Below are positions 51,936 through 61,861 of a stretch of 64,000 bases of DNA, piece after piece. Numbering within the stretch: the first letter of the stretch is position 1; the number at the start of each line of letters is the position of its first letter. A program made the translations under genes and the position numbers. The stretch comes from an uncultured Ruminococcus sp. Its GTDB lineage: Bacteria; Bacillota; Clostridia; Oscillospirales; Ruminococcaceae. The notes below the pieces were generated by a model, which did not search any database, had not been told where the DNA came from, and saw nothing but the letters and a program-made list of their open reading frames with translations. The stretch is from the NCBI GenBank assembly GCA_900538575.1, contig UPZA01000006.1:1-64000 (forward strand), in the 5' to 3' direction.

Positions 51936-52826
51936 ATGGACAACAACTTTAACAGCATCCTGAAACGTATCCGCAAAGAAAAAGGCATAACACAGGAACA
52001 GCTTGCAGATAAGGTAGGGGTATCTCCGCAGGCAGTGTCAAAGTAGGAGATTTCAAGCTATCCCGACCCTCAGCTTATGCCTGTGATTGCAGATTTTCTC
52101 GGCGTAACTATAGATGAGCTTTTCGGACTTGCTCCCGAAAAGGTAATGAGCGTTCACGAACGTGCGATGATAGAAATTTATGATATGTCGAAAGATAACA
52201 AAACTCAAAGAAAACGTTTGGAATATGCGTATGAACTGGTACGAGCCTCTGTTATGGGATGCTGTGGCTGTAATCTATTCGGCAACATTCCTGATAATGT
52301 AAGAGCCTCGGAATATGGCAATTACTCATTATATCTTCGTGATTCAGGTTTCATTTTCGGCAGGCTTAACGCAAATCTGCCGTTTATGCTTGTAATGCAC
52401 GAACCTGAAAAAGGTTATGATGATGTACTGGCTTATGATAAGCGTGCGATGGATTTTTTTCGAATTCCTCAGCATACCTAACGCCTTGCGTGTTATGTAT
52501 TTTCTTGCAGGAAGAAGTACAACTATTTTCTTTAAGATTGAAACGCTTATGCACGAGCTTTCTATTTCCCGTGATAATACCAAGGAAATTATAAAGGAAA
52601 TGCTCAAATTCAATTTATACGGAAGGCAACTCTGAAAGGCGGAGAAAAGGAAGATGAAAAAATTTATCAATACCTTGTAGATTATACACTGATACCCTTC
52701 CTTACATTTACAATGACTATCTTAACCCGTCCCAACAACTTTAATTATCAGAACTAGTGGCGGGAAAATCCATTCTTTAAAAATGATACCTACAAGGAGA
52801 AAAAGACCGATGAAAAAGAAAAATAA
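51936..52826 (+). pseudogene. HTH (XRE) regulator wrecked by stops and frameshifts
   Basis: The gene starts normally with GGGAGG and an XRE HTH (KRIRKEKGITQEQLADKVGVSPQAVSK). Codon 37 is then TAG (52044-52046), where family members have Trp. The frame goes on to 52,481; an extra T in the seven-T run at 52,454-52,460 shifts it. Sense resumes as EFLSIPNALRVMYFLAG, then shifts again near 52,630, and a second TAG interrupts QN-WREN. It likely once regulated the ABC exporters that follow. Confidence 0.78.
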
Positions 52827-54672
52827 AGAGGAGAAAAATTTACTCCACACCGAATATGGCATACTTAAAAATTCGGTTTACATACTGGGTAAAATCCGTC
52901 AATACAAGCCTTTTCTGCCTTGGCTTATGCTGCTCGGCGTTTTTACAGGCTCTCTTATGCAGTATCTCTGGACCTTTATAGGTAAGTTCGTTATTGATAT
53001 TATAGAGTGTCAGGCTTCTTCTGCCGAAAAGGATTTTGCTCCATTGTTATCGTTACTTATTATAACAACAATTATTGAGCTTATTGCTATGGGGCTTAAC
53101 ACTCTGGCGAATAACAGAATATGGTTTAATATGATAAACGTGCGTATGAAAATGATAAGCGAGCGTATACGCAAGGTGCTTTCAATGGAATATCAGACGT
53201 TGGAAAACCCTGATATACTGAATATGGCTGAAAAAGCGGCGCAGGCTACAGGCGGCAACAATAACGGCGTTGAGGGTATGATGCATTCCGTTTACGGCAT
53301 AGGTACAAATATAGTTCTTATGGCGGTAACCCTTACCACTATTGTAACTCTCGACTGGAAGCTTATAATAATTCTTACGGTTGTGTCCTTTTTGCAGTTT
53401 CTGTTTTTCAAACATATCGTTAAGCGTGACAAAAAAGAAGTATGGGATAAGCTTGCTCCTACTTGGAGAAAAATCAATTATATGGAGCGTGCAACACAGG
53501 ATTTTGACTACGCTAAGGATATACGTCTTTTCGGTATGAAGAACTGGCTTTCGGATAAACAGCACGAAATACTTGACGAAAAGCAAAGTAAAATTTTACA
53601 CAGTCGAAACCTATGGATGAAGAATGCCGCATTTTCCAATCTTATCGGTATTATCTCTAAAGGAGCAGTTTATGCTATACTTATTTATTCCGTTATTGAT
53701 ACGGATATGAGTATCGGTAATTTCACGCTCTTTCTGGGACTTTCCTCGACCTTTTCCTCGACCCTTACCGCATTTCTGAATTCTCTCGGTCAGTTTAAAG
53801 AACAGTCAATGAAAACGGACGATTTCCGCAGCTTTTTGGATTATGAAAGCGAGCTTGAAAATGATACAGTTCCGTTACCTCAATCAGGCAGATATACATT
53901 TGAATTTAAAAATGTTTCCTATCGTTACAAAGGTGCGGAGGAATACGCCCTGAAAAATCTCAATCTTACCTTTGAGGCAGGCAAAAGGCTTGCAGTTGTC
54001 GGTCTGAACGGTGCAGGAAAAACTACCTTTATTAAGCTTCTGCTTCGGCTTTATGACGTAACCGAGGGTGAAATTCTCCTTAACGGCGTTGACATACGGC
54101 GCTTCAAGCGAAATGAATATTACACGCTTTTTGCTCCTGTTTTTCAGAATGTAGAAATTTTTGCATTTCCTATGAGTGAAAATATTTCTATGAAACCGCC
54201 TTGTGACACAGATGCAAAATTAGCCGAGAAATGTGCTGTAAAGGCAGGTATGGAAGAAAAATTGAACAGCTTATCCGACGGTATTGCAACCGAGCTTTTA
54301 AAGGTTATCCACGATGACGGCGTTGACCTTTCGGGCGGCGAAAAGCAAAAACTTGCACTTGCAAGAGCGTTATACAAGAACGCACCTGTTATCGTTCTTG
54401 ACGAACCTACTGCTGCACTTGACGCATTGGCAGAATACAGCCTGTACAAGAATTTTGATGAAATTATCGGAGATAAATCTGCAATTTACATTTCCCACCG
54501 CCTTTCCTCAACACGTTTTTGCGATAGTATAGCTATGTTCAAGGCGGGAGAAATGGTGGAATACGGAACCCACGAGGAATTGCTTGCCAAGGGCGGAGCA
54601 TACTCGGAAATGTTCAATATTCAGGCTCAATATTACAAGGAGGGAGAGAAAGAATATGAAGAAATCGGCTGA
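52810..54672 (+). CDS. ABC exporter half-transporter 1
   Basis: Membrane domain plus ATPase in one 620-residue chain. About six membrane helices in the first 330 residues, then Walker A VVGLNGAGKTTFIKL, signature LSGGEKQKL, Walker B VIVLDEPTAALD and H-loop ISHRL. Likely works as a heterodimer with the next gene in peptide, lipid or drug export. The start at 52810 follows AAGGAG; its start overlaps the ruined regulator gene. Confidence 0.88.
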   Translation: MKKKNKEEKNLLHTEYGILKNSVYILGKIRQYKPFLPWLMLLGVFTGSLMQYLWTFIGKFVIDIIECQASSAEKDFAPLLSLLIITTIIELIAMGLNTLANNRIWFNMINVRMKMISERIRKVLSMEYQTLENPDILNMAEKAAQATGGNNNGVEGMMHSVYGIGTNIVLMAVTLTTIVTLDWKLIIILTVVSFLQFLFFKHIVKRDKKEVWDKLAPTWRKINYMERATQDFDYAKDIRLFGMKNWLSDKQHEILDEKQSKILHSRNLWMKNAAFSNLIGIISKGAVYAILIYSVIDTDMSIGNFTLFLGLSSTFSSTLTAFLNSLGQFKEQSMKTDDFRSFLDYESELENDTVPLPQSGRYTFEFKNVSYRYKGAEEYALKNLNLTFEAGKRLAVVGLNGAGKTTFIKLLLRLYDVTEGEILLNGVDIRRFKRNEYYTLFAPVFQNVEIFAFPMSENISMKPPCDTDAKLAEKCAVKAGMEEKLNSLSDGIATELLKVIHDDGVDLSGGEKQKLALARALYKNAPVIVLDEPTAALDALAEYSLYKNFDEIIGDKSAIYISHRLSSTRFCDSIAMFKAGEMVEYGTHEELLAKGGAYSEMFNIQAQYYKEGEKEYEEIG

Positions 54673-56455
54673 AAAGAAAAACACATTTGATACAGCAATA
54701 AAAACAATAAAATATTTCTTTCCTATTGCATGTAAGGCACATAAAGGCTTTTTCTTCTGTGGTATTTCAGGTATAATTATAACCGCCCTTACTCCTTTTA
54801 TCGCTATTATGATTTCACCGATGATTATCGACGAGCTTATGGGCGAACGTGATATTCAGAAGCTCGTTTTATATGCGGCGGCAATTGTTTTAGCCGAAGC
54901 GTTGGGTATGCTTGCCTCGTCTATTATCAGTATCGTAATTGAAAAATATGACGAGAAATATCAGAACCTTTTTAGCGAGCGTATGAGCAAGCGTGTTATG
55001 GAGCTGGATTTTCAGCATACGGAGGACAAAAAGGCTCTTGACCAGATAAATCTTGCCCGTGAGGGAATGAGCTGGTATTCGGGCGGTGTAGTAGGGATTT
55101 TTCAGCAGGTTTTCACTGCCGTAACCCAAGCTGTAATAATTATAGGCGTTATGGCGATTATACTGACAAAAGCGCCCTTGCTGTTTTTGATTACAGCAGT
55201 ACTTCTTGCAATAAACGCTTTCATACGAAGCATGCAAAACAAGATAGATATTGAATTTTACAGCAGACTTGCCAAATCAAACCGCATTTTCGGATATCTC
55301 GGCTGGTCGCTGACAGATTTCAGATACGGTAAGGATATTCGCATATACGGTGCGGCAGATATGATGGCAAATAAGTGGGACGATTATAACGATAAGCAGA
55401 TAAAGGAATGGAAATGGAATGCAGACAAGCATATGCCGCTTAATCTGCTGTCGGATATTTCAGGTGCGGCATGGGATTTCGGTTCTTACTTTTATCTTGG
55501 TATTTTAGCTATCCTCGGCAAAATCACAATAGGCGCTTTCACACAGCTCCTGTCAGCAAGTGCAACCTTTAACAGCAGTATGAATAACTTGATTAATTGT
55601 GTTCAGGAAATAATCAAGCGTACAAATTACGCTTACGAATACGTCAAGTTTATGGATTATCCGTCCGCTATTGAAAAAGGTGAGCGACACGCTGAAAACA
55701 AGCCTCATACCATTGAATTCAGAAATGTAGGCTTTACTTATCCAAATACTGATGTTAAGGTGCTTGAAAATGTAAATATCACTATAAAACAGGGCGAGCA
55801 TTTGTCCGTAGTAGGTCTTAACGGTGCAGGAAAAACCACATTTATAAAGCTTTTGTGCAGACTTTATGACCCTACGGAGGGGGAAATACTGCTTGACGGA
55901 ATAAACATAAAGGAATATGATTACGCAGAATATATGTCGTTGTTTTCTCCCGTTTTTCAGGACTTCAAGCTGTTCAGTTTTTCCGTAAAGGAAAACATTG
56001 TACTGAATGAAAGCTGCTCCGATGATGAGCTTAATAAGCTTATAGTGCAGGTGGGTTTATCAGAAAAAATTGCCTCAATGGAGAACGGCACTGCCACAAA
56101 TCTATTCAAGGCTTTTGATGAAAACGGAATAGAGCCTTCGGGCGGTGAACAGCAGAAAATCGCTATTGCACGAGCGCTTTACAAGAAAGCTCCCGTAGTA
56201 ATTTTAGACGAGCCTACGGCAGCGCTTGACCCTGTGGCTGAGTATGATATTTACCGTCAGTTTGACACGCTTGTTGGCGAAAAAACAGCTATTTACATTT
56301 CTCATAGACTTTCAAGCTGTAAATTTTGCGACAGGATAGCTGTTTTTTCAGAAGGCAGAATAAAAGAATACGGCACGCACGATGAACTGTCGGTGCAAAA
56401 CGGCGGCATTTATGCAGAAATGTTTGCGGCACAGGCGCAGTATTATAGAGATTAA
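54656..56455 (+). CDS. ABC exporter half-transporter 2
   Basis: A 599-residue partner of the previous gene, overlapping it by 17 bases. Membrane helices in the first 320 residues, Walker A VVGLNGAGKTTFIKL, signature PSGGEQQKI (usual LSGGQ altered to PSGGE), Walker B VVILDEPTAALD and H-loop ISHRL. ATG 54656 follows AAGGAGGGAG; the longer frame from 54584 lies inside gene 1. Substrate unknown. Confidence 0.88.
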   Translation: MKKSAEKKNTFDTAIKTIKYFFPIACKAHKGFFFCGISGIIITALTPFIAIMISPMIIDELMGERDIQKLVLYAAAIVLAEALGMLASSIISIVIEKYDEKYQNLFSERMSKRVMELDFQHTEDKKALDQINLAREGMSWYSGGVVGIFQQVFTAVTQAVIIIGVMAIILTKAPLLFLITAVLLAINAFIRSMQNKIDIEFYSRLAKSNRIFGYLGWSLTDFRYGKDIRIYGAADMMANKWDDYNDKQIKEWKWNADKHMPLNLLSDISGAAWDFGSYFYLGILAILGKITIGAFTQLLSASATFNSSMNNLINCVQEIIKRTNYAYEYVKFMDYPSAIEKGERHAENKPHTIEFRNVGFTYPNTDVKVLENVNITIKQGEHLSVVGLNGAGKTTFIKLLCRLYDPTEGEILLDGINIKEYDYAEYMSLFSPVFQDFKLFSFSVKENIVLNESCSDDELNKLIVQVGLSEKIASMENGTATNLFKAFDENGIEPSGGEQQKIAIARALYKKAPVVILDEPTAALDPVAEYDIYRQFDTLVGEKTAIYISHRLSSCKFCDRIAVFSEGRIKEYGTHDELSVQNGGIYAEMFAAQAQYYRD

Positions 56456-56568
56456 TAATGAAAGAATCAGCCGCAATCGGGAAATCCGTTTGCGCTGATA
56501 TATTGTTATATTCAATAAATTACAAGGCATAACCCTCACTTGTTTATATAATTCTTGTAATCATCGTA

Positions 56569-56833
56569 TTAATTATTATATTTAAGTTGCCCATTCATTG
56601 AGAAGGCATTTCGATTTGTCCATATCATCCCTAACAATTCAGCCTTTGTAACTTCAGTAGAAACGTTTTCATCGATAAATCTTACGCAACTACATTGAGC
56701 ATAGCCTAATCCACATTTTTTGCACCGTTCTTTATGAATTATATAAAATGGTGAAGATATTATTTTGTGTTGTATTAATTCATCTCCTTCTTCTTTGGTT
56801 ATATTAAACTGTGTATATAAGCATACGTCATCT
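56569..56833 (-). pseudogene. C-terminal fragment of an unknown Cys-rich protein
   Basis: An open frame on the minus strand without a start encodes FNITKEEGDELIQHK, HKERCKKCGLGYAQCSC and a final QLKYNN before a stop. The CxxC ... CxC set suggests metal binding. It is cut at its 5' end where the GC-rich insert begins (about 56,833). Family unknown. Confidence 0.4.
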
Positions 56834-57134
56834 CCTACTGAAATTCAAAGCCACCGCCGAGGCCCATGGGCTGCACATTGAGAAGCACGACAAATACGGA
56901 TGGACGGTAACGACGTTGGCACCGGAGGCGGAGGTATGGATCAGAGAAACCTTGGGCGAGGATAAAATCAACGCCAGCCGCTTACCGGTGGAAGGCACCA
57001 CCAAAGGCGGGAGTAAAAAATCCAAGAACCGCAGTATCAAATATGTCTACCCCTGCTGCGGCACCATCATCCGAGCAACGCGGGAGGTCAATGTAATCTG
57101 CGGGGATTGCGGAGAGTCTTTCGAGCGGGCATAA
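56833..57134 (+). pseudogene. SprT-like protein, C-terminal fragment
   Basis: The frame reads LKFKATAEAHGLHIEKHDKYGW, then a linker rich in Gly, Ser and Lys, and a zinc ribbon YPCCGTIIRA ... ICGDCG. This matches the end of SprT-like domain proteins as I recall them. The catalytic HExxH part is missing. A GTG at 56811 lies in the flanking AT-rich DNA and is unlikely to be a native start. Confidence 0.55.
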
Positions 57135-57368
57135 AATAAAGAAAGCGGAAGACGCAGAGGTTCCCGCTAAATTGTTTTATATGGGATATGAGGCGCTGAT
57201 TGGGGACGGACACTTTTTAGCGTTTCCTCATTTTCTTTATTCATAAATGCCGGAGGGGGTGCAAAAGTGAGCTTCCAAGCGCTTACCATGCCGCCATACC
57301 AAAGACAGGCCCGCTGGCGAGCTGTATTGCCCAGCTCACGGAAAGCAGGAAAAGCACGGAAAGCCCGA
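56833..57368. mobile_element. GC-rich insert carrying an SprT-like gene end
   Basis: This 0.5-kb block is much GC-richer than both flanks and lies between two truncated minus-strand genes. Only the C-terminal fragment of one gene can be recognised in it; the rest holds no gene I can support. No terminal repeats were found, so it may be a deletion-scarred fragment of foreign DNA rather than a unit that moves. Confidence 0.45.
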
Positions 57369-57369
57369 T

Positions 57370-58040
57370 AGTATGGCCTTTTCGGGCATAGATACAATAT
57401 CCGAAACATTAGATTTAGACCATTCAGACCAAAACTTAATTGTCGCACTATTGGGTTCGATTTTAGGTTTATCAATAAGAATTCTGCTTGGCAATAAACT
57501 TGCGTCTCCTACAGCAATTGCTTCACCGACATCAAGAATAGGTAATAAGTCTGCAAAGTTTCCTATACTGTCAGGAAGTAATTTTTTTATTACATTCTGA
57601 TCATCTGAGTTTGTCAATCTCATAGCAATAAAATTACTGCTTTGACTCAAAACAGTATGATTTACTTCGGAAGGTCGTTGACTGATAACTACCAATCCTA
57701 CACCGTATTTTCTTCCCTCTTTTGCTATCCTTTCGAAACTATGTAAGCTTGAAACTTCAACGCTCTGCTGTGCATTTGCCGGAATATACAAATGAGCCTC
57801 GTCACAGGAAATTGCAATGGGATTAAATTTATCTTTATCCATCCATTGTTGCACAGAAAAAATCAATCTTGCAATAAGAGAAACCATCAACGGTAAAATA
57901 TCCGATGGGACTTCTGAAAAGTCTATACTTTTAACTCCTCCGGACTGGCTGGCAGGTGACATTAATTGTTTGCAAAGCTTATTCATATAATCATATTCTA
58001 ACAATGATTTATCATCGTCAAGTGAAAAATTAAGTTTGTT
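57370..58040 (-). pseudogene. HerA-type ATPase, C-terminal fragment
   Basis: The frame encodes the second half of a HerA/FtsK-like hexameric ATPase: Walker B AISCDEAHLYIP, ERIAKEGRKYGVGLVVISQRPSEV (sensor and arginine-type region) and FIAMRLTNSDDQNVIKKLLPD. The Walker A half is absent; a stop lies upstream at 58041-58043. HerA proteins work with NurA or SIR2 partners in DNA processing or phage defence. Downstream it runs into the GC-rich insert, so both ends are damaged. Confidence 0.72.
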
Positions 58041-58179
58041 TTACTTTTTTGAATTTTTGCAGCAGTTTTGTAATCTCTATTGATTGAAATTAATCATGGA
58101 TATAGCATTCTACTATACCAATAATTTTTTTATTCAATAAGATGCAAACTCTTTTATAAGCGCAATAATATTAGGTAAA

Positions 58180-58395
58180 TTACCATTTAACCTGTTGTAG
58201 ATAAATACTACACCAACAAATATAAGGAATGAACACAAAAAAATGCGTGGCGATCATCCATATACCATTTGTTTTTTTTAACATATCTTTATCACGCTTT
58301 TTTTGGTACTTTTTAAACTTAATAAAACGATAAATACCAAAGCCTATAGCAATTAAACCTAAAGAAACATCCCAGTAAGAAAATATTGTTTTCAT
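58180..58395 (-). CDS. Small membrane protein
   Basis: A 71-residue protein with two hydrophobic segments (WDVSLGLIAIGFGIYRF and MIATHFFVFIPYICWCSIYL) split by a lysine-rich loop. AAGGTGAG lies upstream of ATG 58395. Function unknown. Confidence 0.5.
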   Translation of the reverse strand: MKTIFSYWDVSLGLIAIGFGIYRFIKFKKYQKKRDKDMLKKTNGIWMIATHFFVFIPYICWCSIYLQQVKW

Positions 58396-58400
58396 TCTTA

Positions 58401-58547
58401 TCAACTCACCTTAACCGTATATTTTTCGAGTATGTTACTCAGATTTCTAATATTATTTTGAGCATGCTCTTGATTGTCTTTATCCAGCCATTCCGAATAC
58501 CAAGGAAACGATAGCATAGAAGATAAAGACAGTAAAACAATATACAT
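58401..58547 (-). CDS. Possible small membrane protein or gene remnant
   Basis: An open frame of 48 codons begins MYIVLLSLSSMLSFPWYSEW and ends in a helical tail NIRNLSNILEKYTVKVS, stopping five bases before the next start. No ribosome site is evident, and the frame is open a little further upstream, so it may be the end of a truncated gene. Confidence 0.3.
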   Translation of the reverse strand: MYIVLLSLSSMLSFPWYSEWLDKDNQEHAQNNIRNLSNILEKYTVKVS

Positions 58548-58664
58548 CAGGGTATATGCTGCTGTTTGATGAAAAAATTTTATTTAGTCCACTTTTATAA
58601 TTCATCTATTTTGTCAGCGATTGACAGGGCACTATGATCGTTATATGTATTACTTAATTGAAAC

Positions 58665-59009
58665 TTAATCTACAGTTTCATAATCAATAACTGATGTTTC
58701 ATCTGTTGCTTCAAGTTTAAATATAACAGGGCGAAGTCCGTCATTGCAGCTGCAAATTGCCACACCTTTTGTTTTTATCCAATCTCCATAGTAGAATAAT
58801 TCATTTTCCGAACCATGAGCTAATGCAAAAACATACTGATAGATAGCTTTCCATGCTTCATCACAAAGTCCTGCCGGTTTAGCATAATCCGCATAGAATA
58901 CTTGTCCCTCTTTAAGCATAGGACAAGCGGTTAATCCATCTGCACCGTATTCTTTTGCCAATTCTTCATTGAACATTTTTCGAATGACTGTTATCTTAAC
59001 TTTTTTCAT
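58665..59009 (-). CDS. TIGR04076 family protein
   Basis: A 114-residue protein resembling TIGR04076: KVKITVIRKMFNEELAKEYG, CPMLKEGQ, the aromatic-rich CDEAWKAIYQYVFALAHG, and ICSCNDGLRPVIFKLEA. The Cys residues may bind metal. Function is unknown. ATG 59009 follows GGAGG; the longer frame to 59,069 has no ribosome site. Confidence 0.75.
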   Translation of the reverse strand: MKKVKITVIRKMFNEELAKEYGADGLTACPMLKEGQVFYADYAKPAGLCDEAWKAIYQYVFALAHGSENELFYYGDWIKTKGVAICSCNDGLRPVIFKLEATDETSVIDYETVD

Positions 59010-59198
59010 TTCAATACCTCCATTGAATATCTGAAAATTCATTATATCATAAATCGTAACATATTTCAAACACTATCTCGACAATATCAATCTCGTCAAT
59101 GGCTCAATACCTCTTGCAATGAGAAATTTATTGTGTTTGGGCGTTTGGAAACCGTAATGAAATTCTCATCGAACGCATATAAAGAAATATCCCCATTA

Positions 59199-60419
59199 TT
59201 AATTATTTTTCTTAAGCCATATGCTGGCGCCATATGGCAAACTGCTGTATACAGGAATATTTGTAGGCCAATTTTTCATAAATATATCTGAATATTTATA
59301 TAATAACATATCCTGAAAGAATTGTATTGAGTAATTTGGGTTATTTTGTAAAAATGCCCTTAGAATATACAGTTCATTCCAAATAAAGCCTTTATTAATT
59401 ATCCAGTCTTTAGGATATTCAAACGGATAAAAAATATCATGAAAGTGAATATATACGCCTTTATTTAATTGCGGTAATATCTCAAATAAAAGATAATTAA
59501 CATCAGATCCGACCTTTGAAACATGAGAAGAATCTATAAACAGTATATCTCCTTCAGATAATTGCTTAAAGAAATCTAATGAAATATCCTGAAGTTCTTT
59601 TACATGTAATTCTATATTGTCTTCGGATTTCAATAGCATTTTTAGGCGTTCTGGATGAGGCTCTATAAAAGAAATATGTAATTTATTTTCTAAATAATAC
59701 TCATTAGTATCAAGAGTGACTGCACTGCTATAACCGGAACCGATTTCGATAAGTCTTTTAGGATTTAAAATACGTAACATACAGTGTAAAGCAATTGCAT
59801 CAGCCGCACCGAACCATTGGTTTTCATAATAATATCTGAGACCTTTTTTAGAATCGGATAATGTTAATTGCCAGTCCGGCAGCGTAGGATACAGCTCTAT
59901 CATTTTATATAAAATTTCAAGCTGTTTTTTCTCATTAAAATCAATATCTTTAACAGTTATATTTTTATTAAATATACGATCGGATTTCTTTAATATTTTT
60001 TCATTATCAGGATATAAAGAAAAATAGTGTCCAATGGGATATAAATTACTTTGTGATTCCGGTAATAATCTAATTATTTTCATTAATTCATTTGGACATA
60101 TATATTTCATACCGTTTGTTTTTAATTTTTTATATACTTTTTGAAATATTTCCGGATCTCTATCCGAAATTAATACTAATGTATTGTCAGAAATTTTCTT
60201 TAAATCTTCTAAAGAAATAAAATTTAGTTCCTGTAAATTTTGATTATTTATATAGTTATAATCGTCAAAAATATAATCAACTTTAATATTTGCATTGCAT
60301 AAATTTTTATACAATAATATACCAAATTCTTCTATTCCTGCAATAACCTTGTATTTAATATTTACATCTAAGGATTTAATATATAAATCAATAATGCTGT
60401 ACTTATTAAATGTCTTCAT
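59199..60419 (-). CDS. Class I SAM-dependent methyltransferase, two-domain
   Basis: A 406-residue protein. Residues 1-100 form a Rossmann-like domain (YKVIAGIEEFGILLYKNL ... YIFDDYN ... TLVLISDRD), as seen in sugar or glycan-linked enzymes. The C-terminal part has the SAM site RLIEIGSGYSSAVTLD, an acidic FIEPHPERL strand end and ILFIDSSHVSKVGSDVNY, like Methyltransf_24 proteins. Likely modifies a small molecule or surface sugar. AAGGAGG precedes the ATG. The composition is very AT-rich. Confidence 0.75.
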   Translation of the reverse strand: MKTFNKYSIIDLYIKSLDVNIKYKVIAGIEEFGILLYKNLCNANIKVDYIFDDYNYINNQNLQELNFISLEDLKKISDNTLVLISDRDPEIFQKVYKKLKTNGMKYICPNELMKIIRLLPESQSNLYPIGHYFSLYPDNEKILKKSDRIFNKNITVKDIDFNEKKQLEILYKMIELYPTLPDWQLTLSDSKKGLRYYYENQWFGAADAIALHCMLRILNPKRLIEIGSGYSSAVTLDTNEYYLENKLHISFIEPHPERLKMLLKSEDNIELHVKELQDISLDFFKQLSEGDILFIDSSHVSKVGSDVNYLLFEILPQLNKGVYIHFHDIFYPFEYPKDWIINKGFIWNELYILRAFLQNNPNYSIQFFQDMLLYKYSDIFMKNWPTNIPVYSSLPYGASIWLKKNN

Positions 60420-60860
60420 ATTTTCCTCCTTATGCTTTCAATCTGATATTCTATATACCTGACTATGACAAACAATAATTATTTTTAATTTATCATAATG
60501 AATAAAATAATTCAAGCTATAAAGGAATAATTATTGAAGATTCTGTATAATTATACAAACTATTGTATTAATATTTAGAGAATATAACCAAAAATATACA
60601 TTCCTTTTTTACTGATTCAATCTATTATTTCTAAAAAAGTTTTTGAAATTGACTCATATTATTTTATGTTGGCAATGAATTCCATTATTTAATAATATAG
60701 TTTAATTCATAATTGATTACTATCTTATAAACGGTGATTTCTTGACTTTTTAAATACTGTATGATATAATAACAAAAGATATGTTAATATACGTATAATT
60801 ATTATATCTATTTTGCTACATTATGAATAACATTTATTAATTATGGAGGTCAATATTTTA
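60420..60860 (+). promoter_or_regulatory. AT-rich intergenic with lipoprotein promoter
   Basis: This 441-base gap between divergent genes holds no ORF I can support. A clear promoter lies at TTGACT (60742-60747) and TATAAT (60765-60770), spacer 17. The leader after it is about 85 bases and very AT-rich. Confidence 0.75.
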
Positions 60861-61667
60861 ATGAAAAGATTGGCAATGATTTTATCAATGGCTGTGGCGC
60901 TGTTAATGACGACAGCCTGCACAAGCGACGATAAAAGTGACGAGAAGGAAACTGAACAGTCAATTACAGCAGAGTCTTCGGCAGCCGAAATAGAAGTTAC
61001 CGAAGAGGCGCCGGAAGAGACAACTTTTTTTGAAGAAGAAACAACTGCGGCTGTGGAAGAAACAACTGTAAAGGCAGAGGCGGATGATTTTGTACCTGTT
61101 GAAGGATTGAGCGAAAAATACGGCGATCTTGAAAACAGAAGCTTTTCCTATAAGGGTAAGATTTTCAAGCTTGGAGAAAGCACTTTGCAGGATCTGATTG
61201 ACGGCGGAATTCCGTTTAAGGAAAGCGAATTGAATAATATCGGCAATAACGTAAATAAAAACTACGAAACCGGTACGTACAATGTGAAAATTAATGATAA
61301 TGTATCTATGCAGTTCCAGTTTATAAATATTACAGATTCCAATATAACTGAGTCAGAGGCTCTTCTTTCATATGTAAGATGGTATGCTCTTCATGTTCCT
61401 CAGTCTGATTATGATGAAAGCAGGAATGCGGAATTCTCTGAAAATATCAGCAGCGCTGCAAAAGACGTGTGTTTCTCTTTTCCTCTTACGCTTACTAAGG
61501 AGCAGCTCTTAGAAAACAATAATAACGCTACTGAATTTAATGATAATTTCAATAGTGTCGAATACAAGATTGACTCCGAAGTATACATGGGTGACAGCGG
61601 CTACTCTTTTGAATTTAATAAAGATACTGATCAGTTGAAAGAAATAAGTATTTCGTGGCTACCATAA
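60861..61667 (+). CDS. Lipoprotein of unknown function
   Basis: A 268-residue lipoprotein: lipobox LLMTTAC, then a 60-residue acidic, Glu/Thr-rich linker, and a folded domain of about 180 residues (SFSYKGKIFKLGESTLQDLIDGGIPF and a YSFEFNKDTDQLKEISISWLP end). GGAGG places the start at ATG 60861. The linker style is common for surface lipoproteins of Ruminococcaceae. No family recognised. Confidence 0.72.
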   Translation: MKRLAMILSMAVALLMTTACTSDDKSDEKETEQSITAESSAAEIEVTEEAPEETTFFEEETTAAVEETTVKAEADDFVPVEGLSEKYGDLENRSFSYKGKIFKLGESTLQDLIDGGIPFKESELNNIGNNVNKNYETGTYNVKINDNVSMQFQFINITDSNITESEALLSYVRWYALHVPQSDYDESRNAEFSENISSAAKDVCFSFPLTLTKEQLLENNNNATEFNDNFNSVEYKIDSEVYMGDSGYSFEFNKDTDQLKEISISWLP

Positions 61668-61733
61668 TCGCGGATTAATAAAATAACATTGTTCAATGTA
61701 AATGTATAATTTTAAAAGGATACTTATTAAAAA

Positions 61734-61764
61734 CAATACCGCATGCCATGTGCGGTATTGTTTT
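61734..61764 (+). terminator. Hairpin terminator after the lipoprotein gene
   Basis: CAATACCGCA (61734-61743) pairs with TGCGGTATTG (61751-61760), followed by TTTT and preceded by AAAA. Confidence 0.85.
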
Positions 61765-61861
61765 AGCTTGCGGTTATTCTAAATATTATGTGCTATATGC
61801 TTTTAAATAATAAATATGATTGCGGAAAAAGATTTCTGCAATCATTTAATTTTTTATAGCT

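Noticed and set aside
57167..57475. Minus-strand ORF of 102 codons across the GC-rich block edge
   Set aside because: It spans the composition break and shares no frame with the HerA fragment; no ribosome site or domain.
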